From Acidobacteriota bacterium (lineage in GTDB: Bacteria; Acidobacteriota; Terriglobia; Acidiferrales; UBA7541), in the NCBI GenBank assembly GCA_003223325.1, contig QHYS01000171.1, forward strand, positions 1 to 42,318: 42,318 nt of DNA, read 5' to 3'. The notes under the pieces were generated by a model. That model was not told the origin of the DNA, made no database searches, and saw only the letters and a program-made list of their open reading frames with translations. Positions 1-8,887 of the stretch are shown here, piece after piece. Positions within the stretch are counted from its first letter, which is position 1. Each line of letters begins with the position of its first letter. The position numbers and the translations under genes are program-made.

Positions 1-61
1 CGGGAGGATCACCGGACCCCTTGCGCCTCCCTATCAGGATAAGCGCATGATACCACCGAGC

Positions 62-184
62 TTAGCCATTAGCCCCCGCAGCGACCTGTACGACCTCGGG
101 GTGCTTGGTGTCAGCAGTGGTGCCAATTGCAGTTGCACAGAGCTGCTTCTTCATCAGGTAGAGTATGGGTTCGTCGTTCTCCAT
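62..184 (-). CDS. possible small ORF, 40 aa, unrecognised
   Basis: An ATG-started frame of 40 codons reads MENDEPILYLMKKQ and ends VVQVAAGANG. Its composition looks protein-like, but there is no convincing ribosome-binding site and no family is recognised. It could be the tail of a decayed gene. The rest of positions 1-602 shows no other supportable gene. A GTG-initiated extension of the downstream kinase (from 261) is low-complexity and probably non-coding. Confidence 0.2.
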   Translation of the reverse strand: MENDEPILYLMKKQLCATAIGTTADTKHPEVVQVAAGANG

Positions 185-544
185 CCGCTTGCCTGAGAAG
201 GCCTAAAGATCGTGGCTCGTCGCACCATACCTTCAGCGCAAAATTGCTATCTTCCCGGTTGTGAAGATTGAAGAGGAATTGGTCTTTCCCGGCGAAACTG
301 TGTGGGACTTGCCTCACGAAGAATACCAGCGGCCGTTGACTACGCCCGCCAGAAGACTAGAATCACGGCCACAAGCGAACTTCAGTCCTGAGCGGGATCT
401 ACCTCGTTTCACTCGTGCGGGAAGATCCCCACGATTGATAAATTATATGACCTCACAGGCGGACGGCGCACCATCTGGGCTGCCACAGAGAAGCGCCGCG
501 TGTCGCCCGGGAAATGAACTGGATGATCGGCCATCCGCTATCGG

Positions 545-587
545 AAGGCTAAAGTCCCGGCGTGAGAGAGCCAAGGCTAAACTTGGC
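545..587 (+). promoter_or_regulatory. hairpin and direct repeat in the leader of the hybrid kinase gene
   Basis: The nine bases AAGGCTAAA occur twice, at 545-553 and 573-581. The second copy lies in a perfect 6-bp hairpin (GCCAAG at 570-575 pairing with CTTGGC at 582-587). The hairpin ends three bases before the AGGAG ribosome-binding site at 591-595, so it could influence translation of the kinase at 603. No known riboswitch class was recognised; a regulatory role is inferred. Confidence 0.3.
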
Positions 588-602
588 AACAGGAGCCAAC
601 CC

Positions 603-2915
603 ATGAGTGCCCCAAAGGAAACTCTCAGCGATCTCGCGGACGAGCTTCGCCGCCTGCGCGACACCGTAGCCGGACTGAAACGACAGCGCGAGGAATACCG
701 GCGCGGCGAGCTCCGAGTAGCGCGCGATGATGCCGACCTGGATCGCTTTTTTACCCTATCGATCGACATGCTGTGCATCGCGGGATATGACGGCTACTTC
801 AAACGGCTGAATCCTTCGTGGGAGCACGTGCTGGGGTACAGCGTCGACGAACTGACCTCCTTGCCTTTCCTCGAATTCGTACATCCCGACGACCGGGCCG
901 CGACCACTGCTGAGTTTCAGGGACTGGTCACTGGCCACAGTACGATTTCCTTCGAAAACAGATATCGCGCCAAGAACGGCATATACCGATGGATGTTGTG
1001 GAATGCGACGCCCTTTCCCGAACAACGATTGATCTATGCCTCCGCGCGCGACATCACCGAACGAAAATATGCCGAAGAGACTCTGAACCGTTTCTTTACG
1101 CTGTCTCCCGATATGTTGAGCATCGCGGGCTACGACGGGTATCGCAAGGTCGTGAATCCCGCCTGGGAGCGCATCCTGGGCTTTAGTGCGGCGGAGTTGA
1201 AAGCGGCTCCTTTTGTCGAATTTATCCACCCTGACGACCGCGCCTCGGCGATGGCCCAACACCAGAAAATGCTTGCGGACGGATGCATGATTTCGTTTGA
1301 AGCACGCTATCGCACCAAGGATCGTTCTTACCGATGGATGCAGTGGAACGCGACGCCCTTCCCGGAACAGCGATTAATCTATGCCGCCGGGCGAGACATT
1401 ACCGAGCGCAAAGAGGCGGAAAAGAAGATTCAGAGGCTCAAGGAAGAGGCCGATGCGGCCAATCGAGCCAAGAGCGAATTCCTTGCCCGAATGAGCCATG
1501 AGATCCGGACACCACTGAACGTGGTCATCGGAACCGGCGATTTGCTGGAGCGAACCCCATTAAACACCGAGCAGCGACAATACGTCCGCGTTTTCCAGAA
1601 CGCTGCAAACAACCTGCTGGCCGTGATTAACGACATTCTCGATCTTGCCAAAGTCGAATCCGGGCATCTTGCTCTGGAAGAAAGGGATTTCGACCTGGCT
1701 GAACTGATGGACTCGGTTGCCGAAGTCATGTCGGTGCGGGCCCAGCAAAAGGGCATTAGCCTCATCTGCAACATCGCGCCGCAAACCCCGCCGTGGGTAA
1801 AGGGCGACCCCGAGCGGCTACGCCAGGTGCTGCTCAATTTGATTGGTAATGCCATCAAGTTTACCGAGAAAGGGCAGGTATTGTTGCACGCGGAACCCGA
1901 TAGAGGAAACTCCGCGGCAGGTGCCTTTCAATTCTCGGTGGCCGACAGCGGTATCGGCATTCCGCCGGAGAAGCTCGATGCAATCTTTGAAGCCTTCACA
2001 CAAGCCGACGCTTCCATCACACGGGCATACGGCGGCACAGGCTTAGGCTTGGCCATTGCTAAGCGTCTGGTTGAACTGATGCACGGACGCATTTGGGCGG
2101 AAAGCAGCCCAGGCATAGGTGCCACGTTCTATTTCACTGCGCAGTTCGGCATCGCGCCCGCTGAAGAAGCCGTATCGCCGGAGAGCCAGGTTAGGCCGCT
2201 CGCTATGGCACCAGATTTCTTGGGTGCTCTACGGATACTGATCGTGGATGATTCCGAGGAGAACCGGTTTCTGATCCGCGAGTACCTCAAGGATCTTGGA
2301 TGCCAATTGGATTTCGCGGAAAACGGACGGATAGCAGTCGAAAAGAGTTGCACGAACCCCTACGACTTGGTGCTGATGGACCTTCGGATGCCCGTGATGG
2401 ACGGATACGATGCCACGCGACTCATCCGCCGATGGGAGGCGGAACAGGGGCGCATGCTCACGCCCATTATCGCGCTGACTGCCAGTGCGCTAGACGCCGA
2501 ACTTCAGAAAGCCATCGATGCCGGTTGCACGGCATCTTTGCGCAAGCCTATCCGGTTGCTGACGCTACTCGAAGCGATCCGGAAGCATGCGCTTCGGCCC
2601 GCTTCCAGCGCTGCGGCACCGCCCGAAAAGGTTGTGGTACCTGCCGATGCCCGTTTGCGCGCGGTAATCCCAGCCTATTTGGATAATCGGCGCGAAGACG
2701 TCCGCGCCATGCTGGCAGCTCTGGAAACCTTGGATTACAAGACCATTGGTGAGCTGGGCCACAAGATGAGCGGAACCGGCGGGAGCTACGGCTTCCCGCA
2801 GATCACAGAAATTGGCGCGGCAATTCAACAGGCTGCCAAAGAACAGAATACCCGCGAGATTCGATCGTGCGTAGCGGAACTCTCCAGATATCTCCACCAT
2901 GTGGAAGTGGTCTGA
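603..2915 (+). CDS. PAS-PAS hybrid histidine kinase / response regulator with Hpt domain
   Basis: A predicted cytoplasmic hybrid sensor kinase of 770 aa that should autophosphorylate on His and pass phosphate along an internal relay. Order: two very similar PAS/PAC domains (about 46-155 and 161-270, both ending RDITERK), HisKA with SHEIRTPLN (H299), HATPase_c with the N box LIGNAIKF and G boxes DSGIGIP and GGTGLGLA (about 400-516), a receiver with D593 in DLVLMDLRMP (about 543-660), and an Hpt-like tail with H720 in GHKMSGTGG. No membrane segment is seen, so it probably senses an internal cue. The ATG at 603 is chosen because AGGAG lies 7 bases upstream and no domain precedes it; the frame is open back to a GTG at 261. 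It converges, 9 bp apart, on the response regulator-ATPase gene, a likely partner by context only. Confidence 0.9.
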   Translation: MSAPKETLSDLADELRRLRDTVAGLKRQREEYRRGELRVARDDADLDRFFTLSIDMLCIAGYDGYFKRLNPSWEHVLGYSVDELTSLPFLEFVHPDDRAATTAEFQGLVTGHSTISFENRYRAKNGIYRWMLWNATPFPEQRLIYASARDITERKYAEETLNRFFTLSPDMLSIAGYDGYRKVVNPAWERILGFSAAELKAAPFVEFIHPDDRASAMAQHQKMLADGCMISFEARYRTKDRSYRWMQWNATPFPEQRLIYAAGRDITERKEAEKKIQRLKEEADAANRAKSEFLARMSHEIRTPLNVVIGTGDLLERTPLNTEQRQYVRVFQNAANNLLAVINDILDLAKVESGHLALEERDFDLAELMDSVAEVMSVRAQQKGISLICNIAPQTPPWVKGDPERLRQVLLNLIGNAIKFTEKGQVLLHAEPDRGNSAAGAFQFSVADSGIGIPPEKLDAIFEAFTQADASITRAYGGTGLGLAIAKRLVELMHGRIWAESSPGIGATFYFTAQFGIAPAEEAVSPESQVRPLAMAPDFLGALRILIVDDSEENRFLIREYLKDLGCQLDFAENGRIAVEKSCTNPYDLVLMDLRMPVMDGYDATRLIRRWEAEQGRMLTPIIALTASALDAELQKAIDAGCTASLRKPIRLLTLLEAIRKHALRPASSAAAPPEKVVVPADARLRAVIPAYLDNRREDVRAMLAALETLDYKTIGELGHKMSGTGGSYGFPQITEIGAAIQQAAKEQNTREIRSCVAELSRYLHHVEVV

Positions 2916-2924
2916 CGCGTCGTG

Positions 2925-3767
2925 CTAGCGCAGATACTTAATCAGCAGAACCTCATTCCCTGTCTCGCTGTAAATCATCTCGTCTACAAGTTGGCGGGTC
3001 ATTAGAATTCCAAAGCCGCCTGGCCTCAAACCGAGCCGCTGGCGCACTTCGGCATGTTCAAACACCGAATCCGCGGGGTTGGAAACTGCAGCATGGGGGA
3101 GTTCCTGAAAGGAGAAGCCTTTCCCGGGATCGCGGACGTAATAGAGCAGGGCGTGCTCCGCGCGAATATAGGTGATCGTAACTCTCTTATTAGGATCGTT
3201 CCCAGCGCCGTGCTCAATTGCGTTCAACAGAATTTCCCGGAAGGCAAGCGCAATATTTTCCTGCTCGGACACGGGAAGGATCATGCCCATTTCGCGGAGG
3301 AACCGCAGAATGCGATCGGCGGTTTCCATCTTGCAGCGCAGCCGCAGCCCAAGCCAATTGGGGCGCGCCGAGAGAACTTCAATATCCTCGTTGGAAGGCT
3401 CGCTGCCCAAAGCGCGCCCAACCATTTCGGCGACTGCACTAATGCTGAAAGGCTTGCTGAAGTAACTGAAGGCTCGTTCCTGGATGGCCCGGATGACATT
3501 CTCAGGCGTGTTGGCGACCGTCATCACCATCACGCGGGTTTCTGGCCGAGTCTTGCGAATGCGTTCCGTTAACGTCATGCCGTCCATCCCGGGCATGTTC
3601 ACGTCAGTGATTACTAGATCGTAGATTCCAGCACCCACCCTTCGTAGACCGTCAAGACCGTCATAGGCGCTCTCAATCTTTCGGTCGCCTACTTGGAGAG
3701 CAGCCTTGAGCAAATGATGTACGTCCGGATCGTCATCCACGATCAAAATGCGTTTGAGAGCGCTCAT
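2925..3767 (-). CDS. response regulator fused to RsbW/SpoIIAB-like ATPase domain
   Basis: A two-domain regulator of 280 aa. Residues about 5-120 form a CheY-like receiver: acidic cluster VDDD, phospho-acceptor D55 in YDLVITDVNMP and the conserved Lys in YFSKPF. Residues about 140-278 form a GHKL ATPase of the anti-sigma kinase type: N box EILLNAIEHG (N182) and G box GGFGILM near 250. Such ATPases bind or phosphorylate STAS proteins, and a STAS gene diverges from this one. Receiver phosphorylation probably gates the ATPase; this is inferred. An in-frame ATG at 3800 would add 11 residues and leave only 9 bp to the divergent gene. Neither start has a clear ribosome-binding site, so the start is uncertain. 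Confidence 0.85.
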   Translation of the reverse strand: MSALKRILIVDDDPDVHHLLKAALQVGDRKIESAYDGLDGLRRVGAGIYDLVITDVNMPGMDGMTLTERIRKTRPETRVMVMTVANTPENVIRAIQERAFSYFSKPFSISAVAEMVGRALGSEPSNEDIEVLSARPNWLGLRLRCKMETADRILRFLREMGMILPVSEQENIALAFREILLNAIEHGAGNDPNKRVTITYIRAEHALLYYVRDPGKGFSFQELPHAAVSNPADSVFEHAEVRQRLGLRPGGFGILMTRQLVDEMIYSETGNEVLLIKYLR

Positions 3768-3809
3768 GCTAGTAGTACCATAACAGATTGAGATTCCCAT
3801 AGTAAGCCG

Positions 3810-4184
3810 ATGGTCATCGAGGTCAAACGGGAAGACGACGTTTGCTTTCTGCGGTGCGAAGGACGTTTCGTCACAGGCACGGATCCCGAATACTTGCGTG
3901 TTAAAAGCGACGAAATCAAGGCGCTCAACTGCAAGAAAGTGCTGGCCGATTTCAGTGAAGTTTCTGATGTCGGTTCAGCAGGAATCGGTTTTATCGTCGG
4001 CGTTTACACGTCCGCTAAGAACGCAGGTGGGCGGTTCATACTGGTGGGCTTAAAGCCCCGTGTGCGCGAAGTTTTCGATCTGACTCGCGTCAGCATAGTA
4101 ATTCGTTCGGCCGCAGATATCCCGGCCGGTCTAGCCATACTGTGCGAAGAAAGCCCGGCGGCAAGGAGCGGTTGGAAAGAATAA
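3810..4184 (+). CDS. STAS-domain anti-sigma factor antagonist
   Basis: A single STAS domain, 124 aa, like SpoIIAA/RsbV. The switch segment reads DFSEVSDVGSAGIG. It keeps the phosphorylatable serine (S56) before A-G, although the Asp usual before it is Gly here. RFILVGLKPRVREVFDLTRV matches the helix and strand that follow in STAS proteins. In this family the unphosphorylated form sequesters the anti-sigma kinase. The divergent receiver-ATPase is the natural partner, giving a compact partner-switching pair. The ribosome-binding site is weak. The 17 C-terminal residues lie beyond the fold. Confidence 0.85.
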   Translation: MVIEVKREDDVCFLRCEGRFVTGTDPEYLRVKSDEIKALNCKKVLADFSEVSDVGSAGIGFIVGVYTSAKNAGGRFILVGLKPRVREVFDLTRVSIVIRSAADIPAGLAILCEESPAARSGWKE

Positions 4185-4442
4185 TCAATTATTGACGACC
4201 GTGCTCCAAGAATCTGCAGCCTTAGCGATATTTATCGCCAAGACGATCTCGCAATAAAGGATCTTGGAAAGGTTCGGTGGCTGCGGTGTGTGGTCTACAA
4301 AGTGGAAGACCAAATCTCTGACTCACTGGCTCTTCCGTCAGCGCTCCCTTGGTGAAGTTAAACGTGTGTGGAAGACACTTTCTGGCCTTTCCCCGATCGC
4401 AAAGATGTTGTTGTGAGCTCTTGGCGTGCACCTGCGATATCG

Positions 4443-4485
4443 CTCTACGTTCTCTACGTTACGTTCCTTTCCTTTCTTTCCTTTC
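4443..4485 (+). repeat. tandem 9-mers and homopyrimidine mirror repeat upstream of the kinase promoter
   Basis: CTCTACGTT occurs twice head to tail (4443-4451, 4452-4460), followed by ACGTT. A 22-base pure pyrimidine run follows at 4464-4485. Positions 4467-4485 form a perfect mirror repeat centred on C4476 with 9-base arms. Such tracts can form triplex DNA in supercoiled molecules. It ends 8 bases before the -35 box of the next gene. The rest of the 4185-4440 gap holds only a short dyad (GCGATA/TATCGC, 4225-4238) and no gene. Confidence 0.6.
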
Positions 4486-4493
4486 ATGTAACA

Positions 4494-4522
4494 TTGACTT
4501 CCGCCAGGAACACTTCTAAGAT
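4494..4522 (+). promoter_or_regulatory. sigma70-type promoter of the Ser/Thr kinase gene
   Basis: TTGACT at 4494-4499 and TAAGAT at 4517-4522 are separated by 17 bases, predicting a transcription start near 4529, about 30 bases before the ATG at 4559. The -35 box matches the consensus at five of six positions and the -10 box at four of six. Confidence 0.5.
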
Positions 4523-4558
4523 GACTAGCCGTTTGACCGTCTGAGGTTGGCCCACCAC

Positions 4559-7285
4559 ATGATCGGCCAGACCATCTCGCATTACCAAGTCGTCGAAAAA
4601 CTTGGCGGCGGCGGGATGGGTATTGTCTACAAGGCGCTGGACACACGCCTCCAGCGATTTGTCGCTCTCAAGTTCCTGCCCCCTGAACTCTGCCGCGATA
4701 ACCAGGCATTGGCCCGCTTCCAACGGGAGGCACGGGCGGCATCGGCTCTCAATCATCCGAACATCTGCACCATCTACGACATCAGCGACGAGGATGGACA
4801 GGCCTTCATTGCGATGGAGTACTTGGAAGGAACCACGCTGAAGCACCTGATCCGCGGATCGCCGATCGATAACGATCGCTTGCTTACGTTCGCAATTGAC
4901 ATTGCGGATGCCTTGGATGCGGCGCACACCGAAGGCATCGTGCATCGGGATATCAAACCCGCAAACATCTTTGCGACCAAACGAGGACACGCCAAGATTC
5001 TCGACTTCGGCCTCGCCAAGCTGACGATGGTCGCAGCCGGCGTGACGGGTACAAGCCTCACCGTTGGCAACGTTCCAGGAAGCGATGAGTTCCTGACTAG
5101 TCCGGGCACTTCGGTAGGTACGGTTGCCTACATGTCGCCGGAACAAGCCAAAGGAAAGGAACTGGACGCCCGCACGGATCTGTTTTCATTTGGAGCCGTG
5201 CTCTACGAGATGGCTACGGGCACGCTTCCGTTTCGCGGCGATACATCCGCCACGGTCTTCGACGCCATCCTGAACCGTCCCCCGCTCTGGCCCTTGCGCC
5301 TCAATCCAGCCTTGCCGCCGAAACTGGAACAAATCATCGGCAAAGCACTGGAAAAGGATCGTGACCTGCGGTACCAGGTCGCGTCGGAAATTCGCGCCGA
5401 CCTGAAGCGTCTCAAGCGTGAAACTGACTCCAGCGGTAGTGCGAAGTCGGTCTCGGCATTCTCAGAGGAAGAGGTTCTTCCACGGCAGCAGTTTGCGCCT
5501 CCTCCAGCCCAGGTGGTGGATAGCTCCTCCGTAATTGCCGCAGTCAAGCAGCACAAATGGGTGGCCGTCGGAATTGGTCTGGTGCTGACAATGATTGTGT
5601 CGATCGCGGGCTACGGCCTCTACTCGATGTTATTCTCAGGGGGTCAGACTCATTTCCAGACCTTCAGCATCACACAGGTTACAACCTCTGGAAAAGCGGC
5701 CCTCACGGCCCTATCGCCCGACGCTCGCTACGTCCTGTCAGTCTTGAACGACAAGGGCCTGCAAAGCTTGTGGCTGCGCAACATTCCCACAAGCAGTGAT
5801 ACCCAAGTAATCCCGCCCGCACCCGCTTCCTACCGGAGCCTTGCGTTTTCACCGGATGGAAATTATCTGTACTTCATTAAAGCCGCGGATGCGACGAATA
5901 CACACTTCGATTTATATAGGGCGCCGGAATTGGGTGGTGTTCCCCAAACCGTCGTGCGCGGGATCGACAGCGACGTCACCTTCTCTCCGGACCAGCACCG
6001 TCTCGCTTTCGCTCGAGCCAATGCTCCGGAAGCTGGCAAGTACACTCTGATCGCAGCGAATTTGGATGGGACTGACGAGCGGGTACTCCACGTGGACGCA
6101 CCAGCCTCCGATGTTCCTTCGTCGGTTGCCTGGTCGCCGGACGCCAAGGAGATCGGCTACAGACTGTCCAGACCCGACGGAGTTCTGGGTGGGCTCGCGA
6201 TCGTGAATGTCGGGAGCGGGAAAGTCAGCACTTACGCGACGTTCAGCGACGTGCTCACGGGTGACTTCAAATGGATGCCTGACGGCAATGGGCTTCTCGC
6301 GCTGTATTTTCAGAAAGGGCCGGATTACTTCCAACGGGCGCAGATCGGGTTGGTTCCGCCCAGGAGCAGCCGTATCAACCCTATCACGCGGGATACGAGC
6401 AGCTACGCTACATTGACGCTTTCGGCAGATGGAAAAACTCTGGCGACCGTCCAGACCAAGACATCGCAGAACCTGTACTTACAACGCGCCGCTGATAAAG
6501 CTGCCGGGGAGCCGAGCGCGGTACTGCCTCAGGGCCAACTCGTTAACTGGTTTGCCTGGACAGCGGATGGAAATCTGATTTTCACAGACTACTCACGCAT
6601 TTTGCGGACAGGGGTCGGCCAGGAGGCGCCAACAAGCCTTCTGGGTGACTCCAATGCGGCTATCGTGGAACTCTCAGGCTGTGGTACCCGCTTGCTCGTG
6701 TTTTCCTGGGCATTTCATGGCGGCACGAACTCGACCAACGTCTGGCGCGCAAACGCAGACGGTACTAATCCCGCCAAGTTGACCGACGGGAAGAACGATC
6801 GCTCCCCCGTGTGTTCGGCGGACGGGAAATGGACGTACTACTGGAACCAGGAATTGCAGCAGCTCTGGCGTGCGGCGTTGGACGGCCCAGGCAAGCCAGA
6901 AGTAGTGTCCAGGGGCGTGGCTCCTCGGACGCTCCCAGCCGAAAAGTTGCTGAGTGCCTCTCCCGACGGCCCGGAGTACAAGATAGCGCTGCTGGACTTG
7001 GCCGCGCCGACTGCGCCTCCGCGCCTCATGGATGCGGATGAACGAATTTCGAGCGGCGGTTTGGCCTTCGCGCCGGACAGCAAGGCGGTGGCTTATCCCA
7101 TCCGGGAGAGCGGGGTCGACAACCTCTGGGCGCAGCCGCTCGATGGAGCATCGGGCCGGCGGATTACGTCTTTCAACGCGGAACAGATTTCCACATTCGC
7201 ATGGTCGCCGGACGGCAAGAGCCTAGCCATATTGCGTGGCCATACCGACTCGGACGTGGTCCTGATTCGCGATACGTCACGATAG
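4559..7285 (+). CDS. membrane Ser/Thr protein kinase with C-terminal TolB-like beta-propeller
   Basis: A Hanks-type kinase of 908 aa. It has the glycine loop GGGGMG (16-21), K38 in VALKF, the catalytic loop HRDIKPAN (D131), DFG (D149) and the activation-segment end YMSPEQ. A single transmembrane helix lies at about 334-358. The remaining 550 residues carry repeated FSPDG, WSPD and FAPDSK blades of the WD40-like/TolB propeller class, probably periplasmic and possibly ligand-sensing. This architecture is common and expanded in Acidobacteriota. The ATG at 4559 is chosen because MIGQTISHY is the family's usual start; an upstream in-frame TTG (4547) sits on the only GAGG ribosome-binding site. The kinase substrate is unknown. 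Confidence 0.92.
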   Translation: MIGQTISHYQVVEKLGGGGMGIVYKALDTRLQRFVALKFLPPELCRDNQALARFQREARAASALNHPNICTIYDISDEDGQAFIAMEYLEGTTLKHLIRGSPIDNDRLLTFAIDIADALDAAHTEGIVHRDIKPANIFATKRGHAKILDFGLAKLTMVAAGVTGTSLTVGNVPGSDEFLTSPGTSVGTVAYMSPEQAKGKELDARTDLFSFGAVLYEMATGTLPFRGDTSATVFDAILNRPPLWPLRLNPALPPKLEQIIGKALEKDRDLRYQVASEIRADLKRLKRETDSSGSAKSVSAFSEEEVLPRQQFAPPPAQVVDSSSVIAAVKQHKWVAVGIGLVLTMIVSIAGYGLYSMLFSGGQTHFQTFSITQVTTSGKAALTALSPDARYVLSVLNDKGLQSLWLRNIPTSSDTQVIPPAPASYRSLAFSPDGNYLYFIKAADATNTHFDLYRAPELGGVPQTVVRGIDSDVTFSPDQHRLAFARANAPEAGKYTLIAANLDGTDERVLHVDAPASDVPSSVAWSPDAKEIGYRLSRPDGVLGGLAIVNVGSGKVSTYATFSDVLTGDFKWMPDGNGLLALYFQKGPDYFQRAQIGLVPPRSSRINPITRDTSSYATLTLSADGKTLATVQTKTSQNLYLQRAADKAAGEPSAVLPQGQLVNWFAWTADGNLIFTDYSRILRTGVGQEAPTSLLGDSNAAIVELSGCGTRLLVFSWAFHGGTNSTNVWRANADGTNPAKLTDGKNDRSPVCSADGKWTYYWNQELQQLWRAALDGPGKPEVVSRGVAPRTLPAEKLLSASPDGPEYKIALLDLAAPTAPPRLMDADERISSGGLAFAPDSKAVAYPIRESGVDNLWAQPLDGASGRRITSFNAEQISTFAWSPDGKSLAILRGHTDSDVVLIRDTSR

Positions 7286-7517
7286 CTCGCCTCTACCGCT
7301 CTGGCGCCTCCTCTGTTCGCCTCTTCGTTCCGATTTTTGTTGAACCTATTTTAGGCATGAGGTAGTTTACATGCTGTTGCCCATCCCCCGGAGCAAACCG
7401 TGCTTTTCTCTTCCCTTGGGATTCAAGCAAGTTTGCATTTAAATGCTGGCGGAGCACCACGAGGTATGGCTCACCCCATTTTGTGACTTCTGTTTAGTAG
7501 GAACTCTTCGCGGTTCT

Positions 7518-7524
7518 AGGAGGA
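7518..7524 (+). promoter_or_regulatory. strong ribosome-binding site AGGAGGA fixing the porin start
   Basis: AGGAGGA lies 7 bases before the ATG at 7532 and supports that start despite the long N-terminal region before the signal peptide. Upstream, in the 7286-7531 gap, an inverted repeat GCATG/CATGC (7355-7359 and 7370-7374, 10-base spacer) is the only other structure seen; it may be an operator. Confidence 0.7.
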
Positions 7525-7531
7525 ACCAATA

Positions 7532-8887
7532 ATGTTTTCGTCTTCATGGTCGATCGTTGGCGTATCCAAGGATCGGTTTGCTGGCCGGATGGTGGGCAAG
7601 CACATTCCTCACATCGCTATCCTGATAGTGGTTGCGATACTTATGGCGGGGAGCGTCCAGGCCCAAGAGGCTAGTCTGGCAGATGCCGACAAGCAGACAA
7701 TTGAGCTGCTGGTGCGGCGGATCGATCAGCTTGAGGCGCGCGTCGCCCAGCTCGAAGCCGGCAAGTCGCAGCCTTCTGGCGCCAAGACTGACCCGGCGCC
7801 GACACCGCAGGCTGAGCCCGCTACAGTCGGAAAAGAGCCACCAACAGAACCTACTGAATCACAGCGATTGGACGTGGGCACGACGCTGTTGAACATCAGG
7901 GGGTTCGGCGACATAACATTTCACGGCGATACTGCTAAAGGTGGACACTTCGATCCTGGTATCGGTACGCTCGCCGGTAATACGACGTCGTTTAGCCTCG
8001 GGCAGCTGGACCTGTTCGTTACCTCCGACATCTCCGACAAATTCAAGTTCCTGAGCGAGATCGTGTTCGAAGCGGGACTGGACAACTCTTTCGGCGTGGA
8101 TGTCGAGCGTTACCTTCTCCAATATTCCCCGAACGATTATTTCAACGTGTCGGTGGGCAGGTACCACACGGCACTCGGTTACTACAACACTGCCTATCAC
8201 CACAGCACTTGGTTGCAGACAACCACCGGCCGGCCCTTCTTGTTCGCGTTCGAGGACAGCGGTGGCATTCTACCTATTCACAACGTGGGAGTTTCCGTGA
8301 CTGGATTGATCCCTTCGGGAGATTTGGGTTTACACTATGTGGCGGAGGTGGGTAACGGTCGCGCGTCGTCCTCTCCGAATTTGGAAGCCGTACAGAATCG
8401 CGTGGACGAAAACAACGGAAAATCCTTCAACCTGGCGCTGTATGTCCGACCGTCCGCGGTCCGCGGGTTGCAAACGGGGTTCTCCGTCTACCATGACCAC
8501 CTGACGCCGATCGGGTTACCGAACATCAGCGAGAACATTTTTGCGGTGCACGCCGTGTTCATCCGTCCGAGCTTCGAATGGCTCAACGAAACAATGCTGA
8601 TCCGCCATGCCCTAAACGGGACTTCGCGCGCATTTAACACGCCGGGGTTCTATACACAGTTGTCGAAACGCTTTGGTTCATACCGACCTTACTTTCGGTA
8701 TCAGTATGTGAATGCATCCGATGTGGAACCAGTCTTCCCGCAAGTTGGCCTGATGCGTGGGCCGTCCTTCGGCTTGCGCTACGATCCCAGTGAGTCGGTG
8801 ACGCTGAAACTGCAGTACGACTATACGGACATGCGGCACCAAACGCCGATCAACGGTGTCGCCACGCAGCTTGGGTTTACGTTCTAG
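7532..8887 (+). CDS. outer-membrane porin-like beta-barrel protein with N-terminal coiled coil
   Basis: 451 aa. After a long basic n-region, a hydrophobic stretch IAILIVVAILMAG and a VQA-QE cleavage site (about residues 44-45) form a signal peptide. A short heptad segment, ELLVRRIDQLEARVAQLEAG, follows, then a Pro-rich linker and about 330 residues of alternating polar/aromatic strands ending in F-T-F, as outer-membrane barrels do. The coiled coil before the barrel recalls phosphate-selective and other trimeric porins, but no specific family is certain. Its stop codon abuts the ATG of the next gene, a phosphate-binding-like protein, so the two are almost certainly cotranscribed. That suggests uptake of phosphate or another oxyanion, by context only. 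Confidence 0.75.
   Translation: MFSSSWSIVGVSKDRFAGRMVGKHIPHIAILIVVAILMAGSVQAQEASLADADKQTIELLVRRIDQLEARVAQLEAGKSQPSGAKTDPAPTPQAEPATVGKEPPTEPTESQRLDVGTTLLNIRGFGDITFHGDTAKGGHFDPGIGTLAGNTTSFSLGQLDLFVTSDISDKFKFLSEIVFEAGLDNSFGVDVERYLLQYSPNDYFNVSVGRYHTALGYYNTAYHHSTWLQTTTGRPFLFAFEDSGGILPIHNVGVSVTGLIPSGDLGLHYVAEVGNGRASSSPNLEAVQNRVDENNGKSFNLALYVRPSAVRGLQTGFSVYHDHLTPIGLPNISENIFAVHAVFIRPSFEWLNETMLIRHALNGTSRAFNTPGFYTQLSKRFGSYRPYFRYQYVNASDVEPVFPQVGLMRGPSFGLRYDPSESVTLKLQYDYTDMRHQTPINGVATQLGFTF

Noticed and set aside
261-602. In-frame GTG extension of the hybrid kinase
   Set aside because: No ribosome-binding site or domain; the ATG at 603 has AGGAG at good spacing.
4547-4558. TTG start for the Ser/Thr kinase
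   Set aside because: It overlaps the only GAGG ribosome-binding site, and the family starts at MIGQTISHY (ATG 4559).
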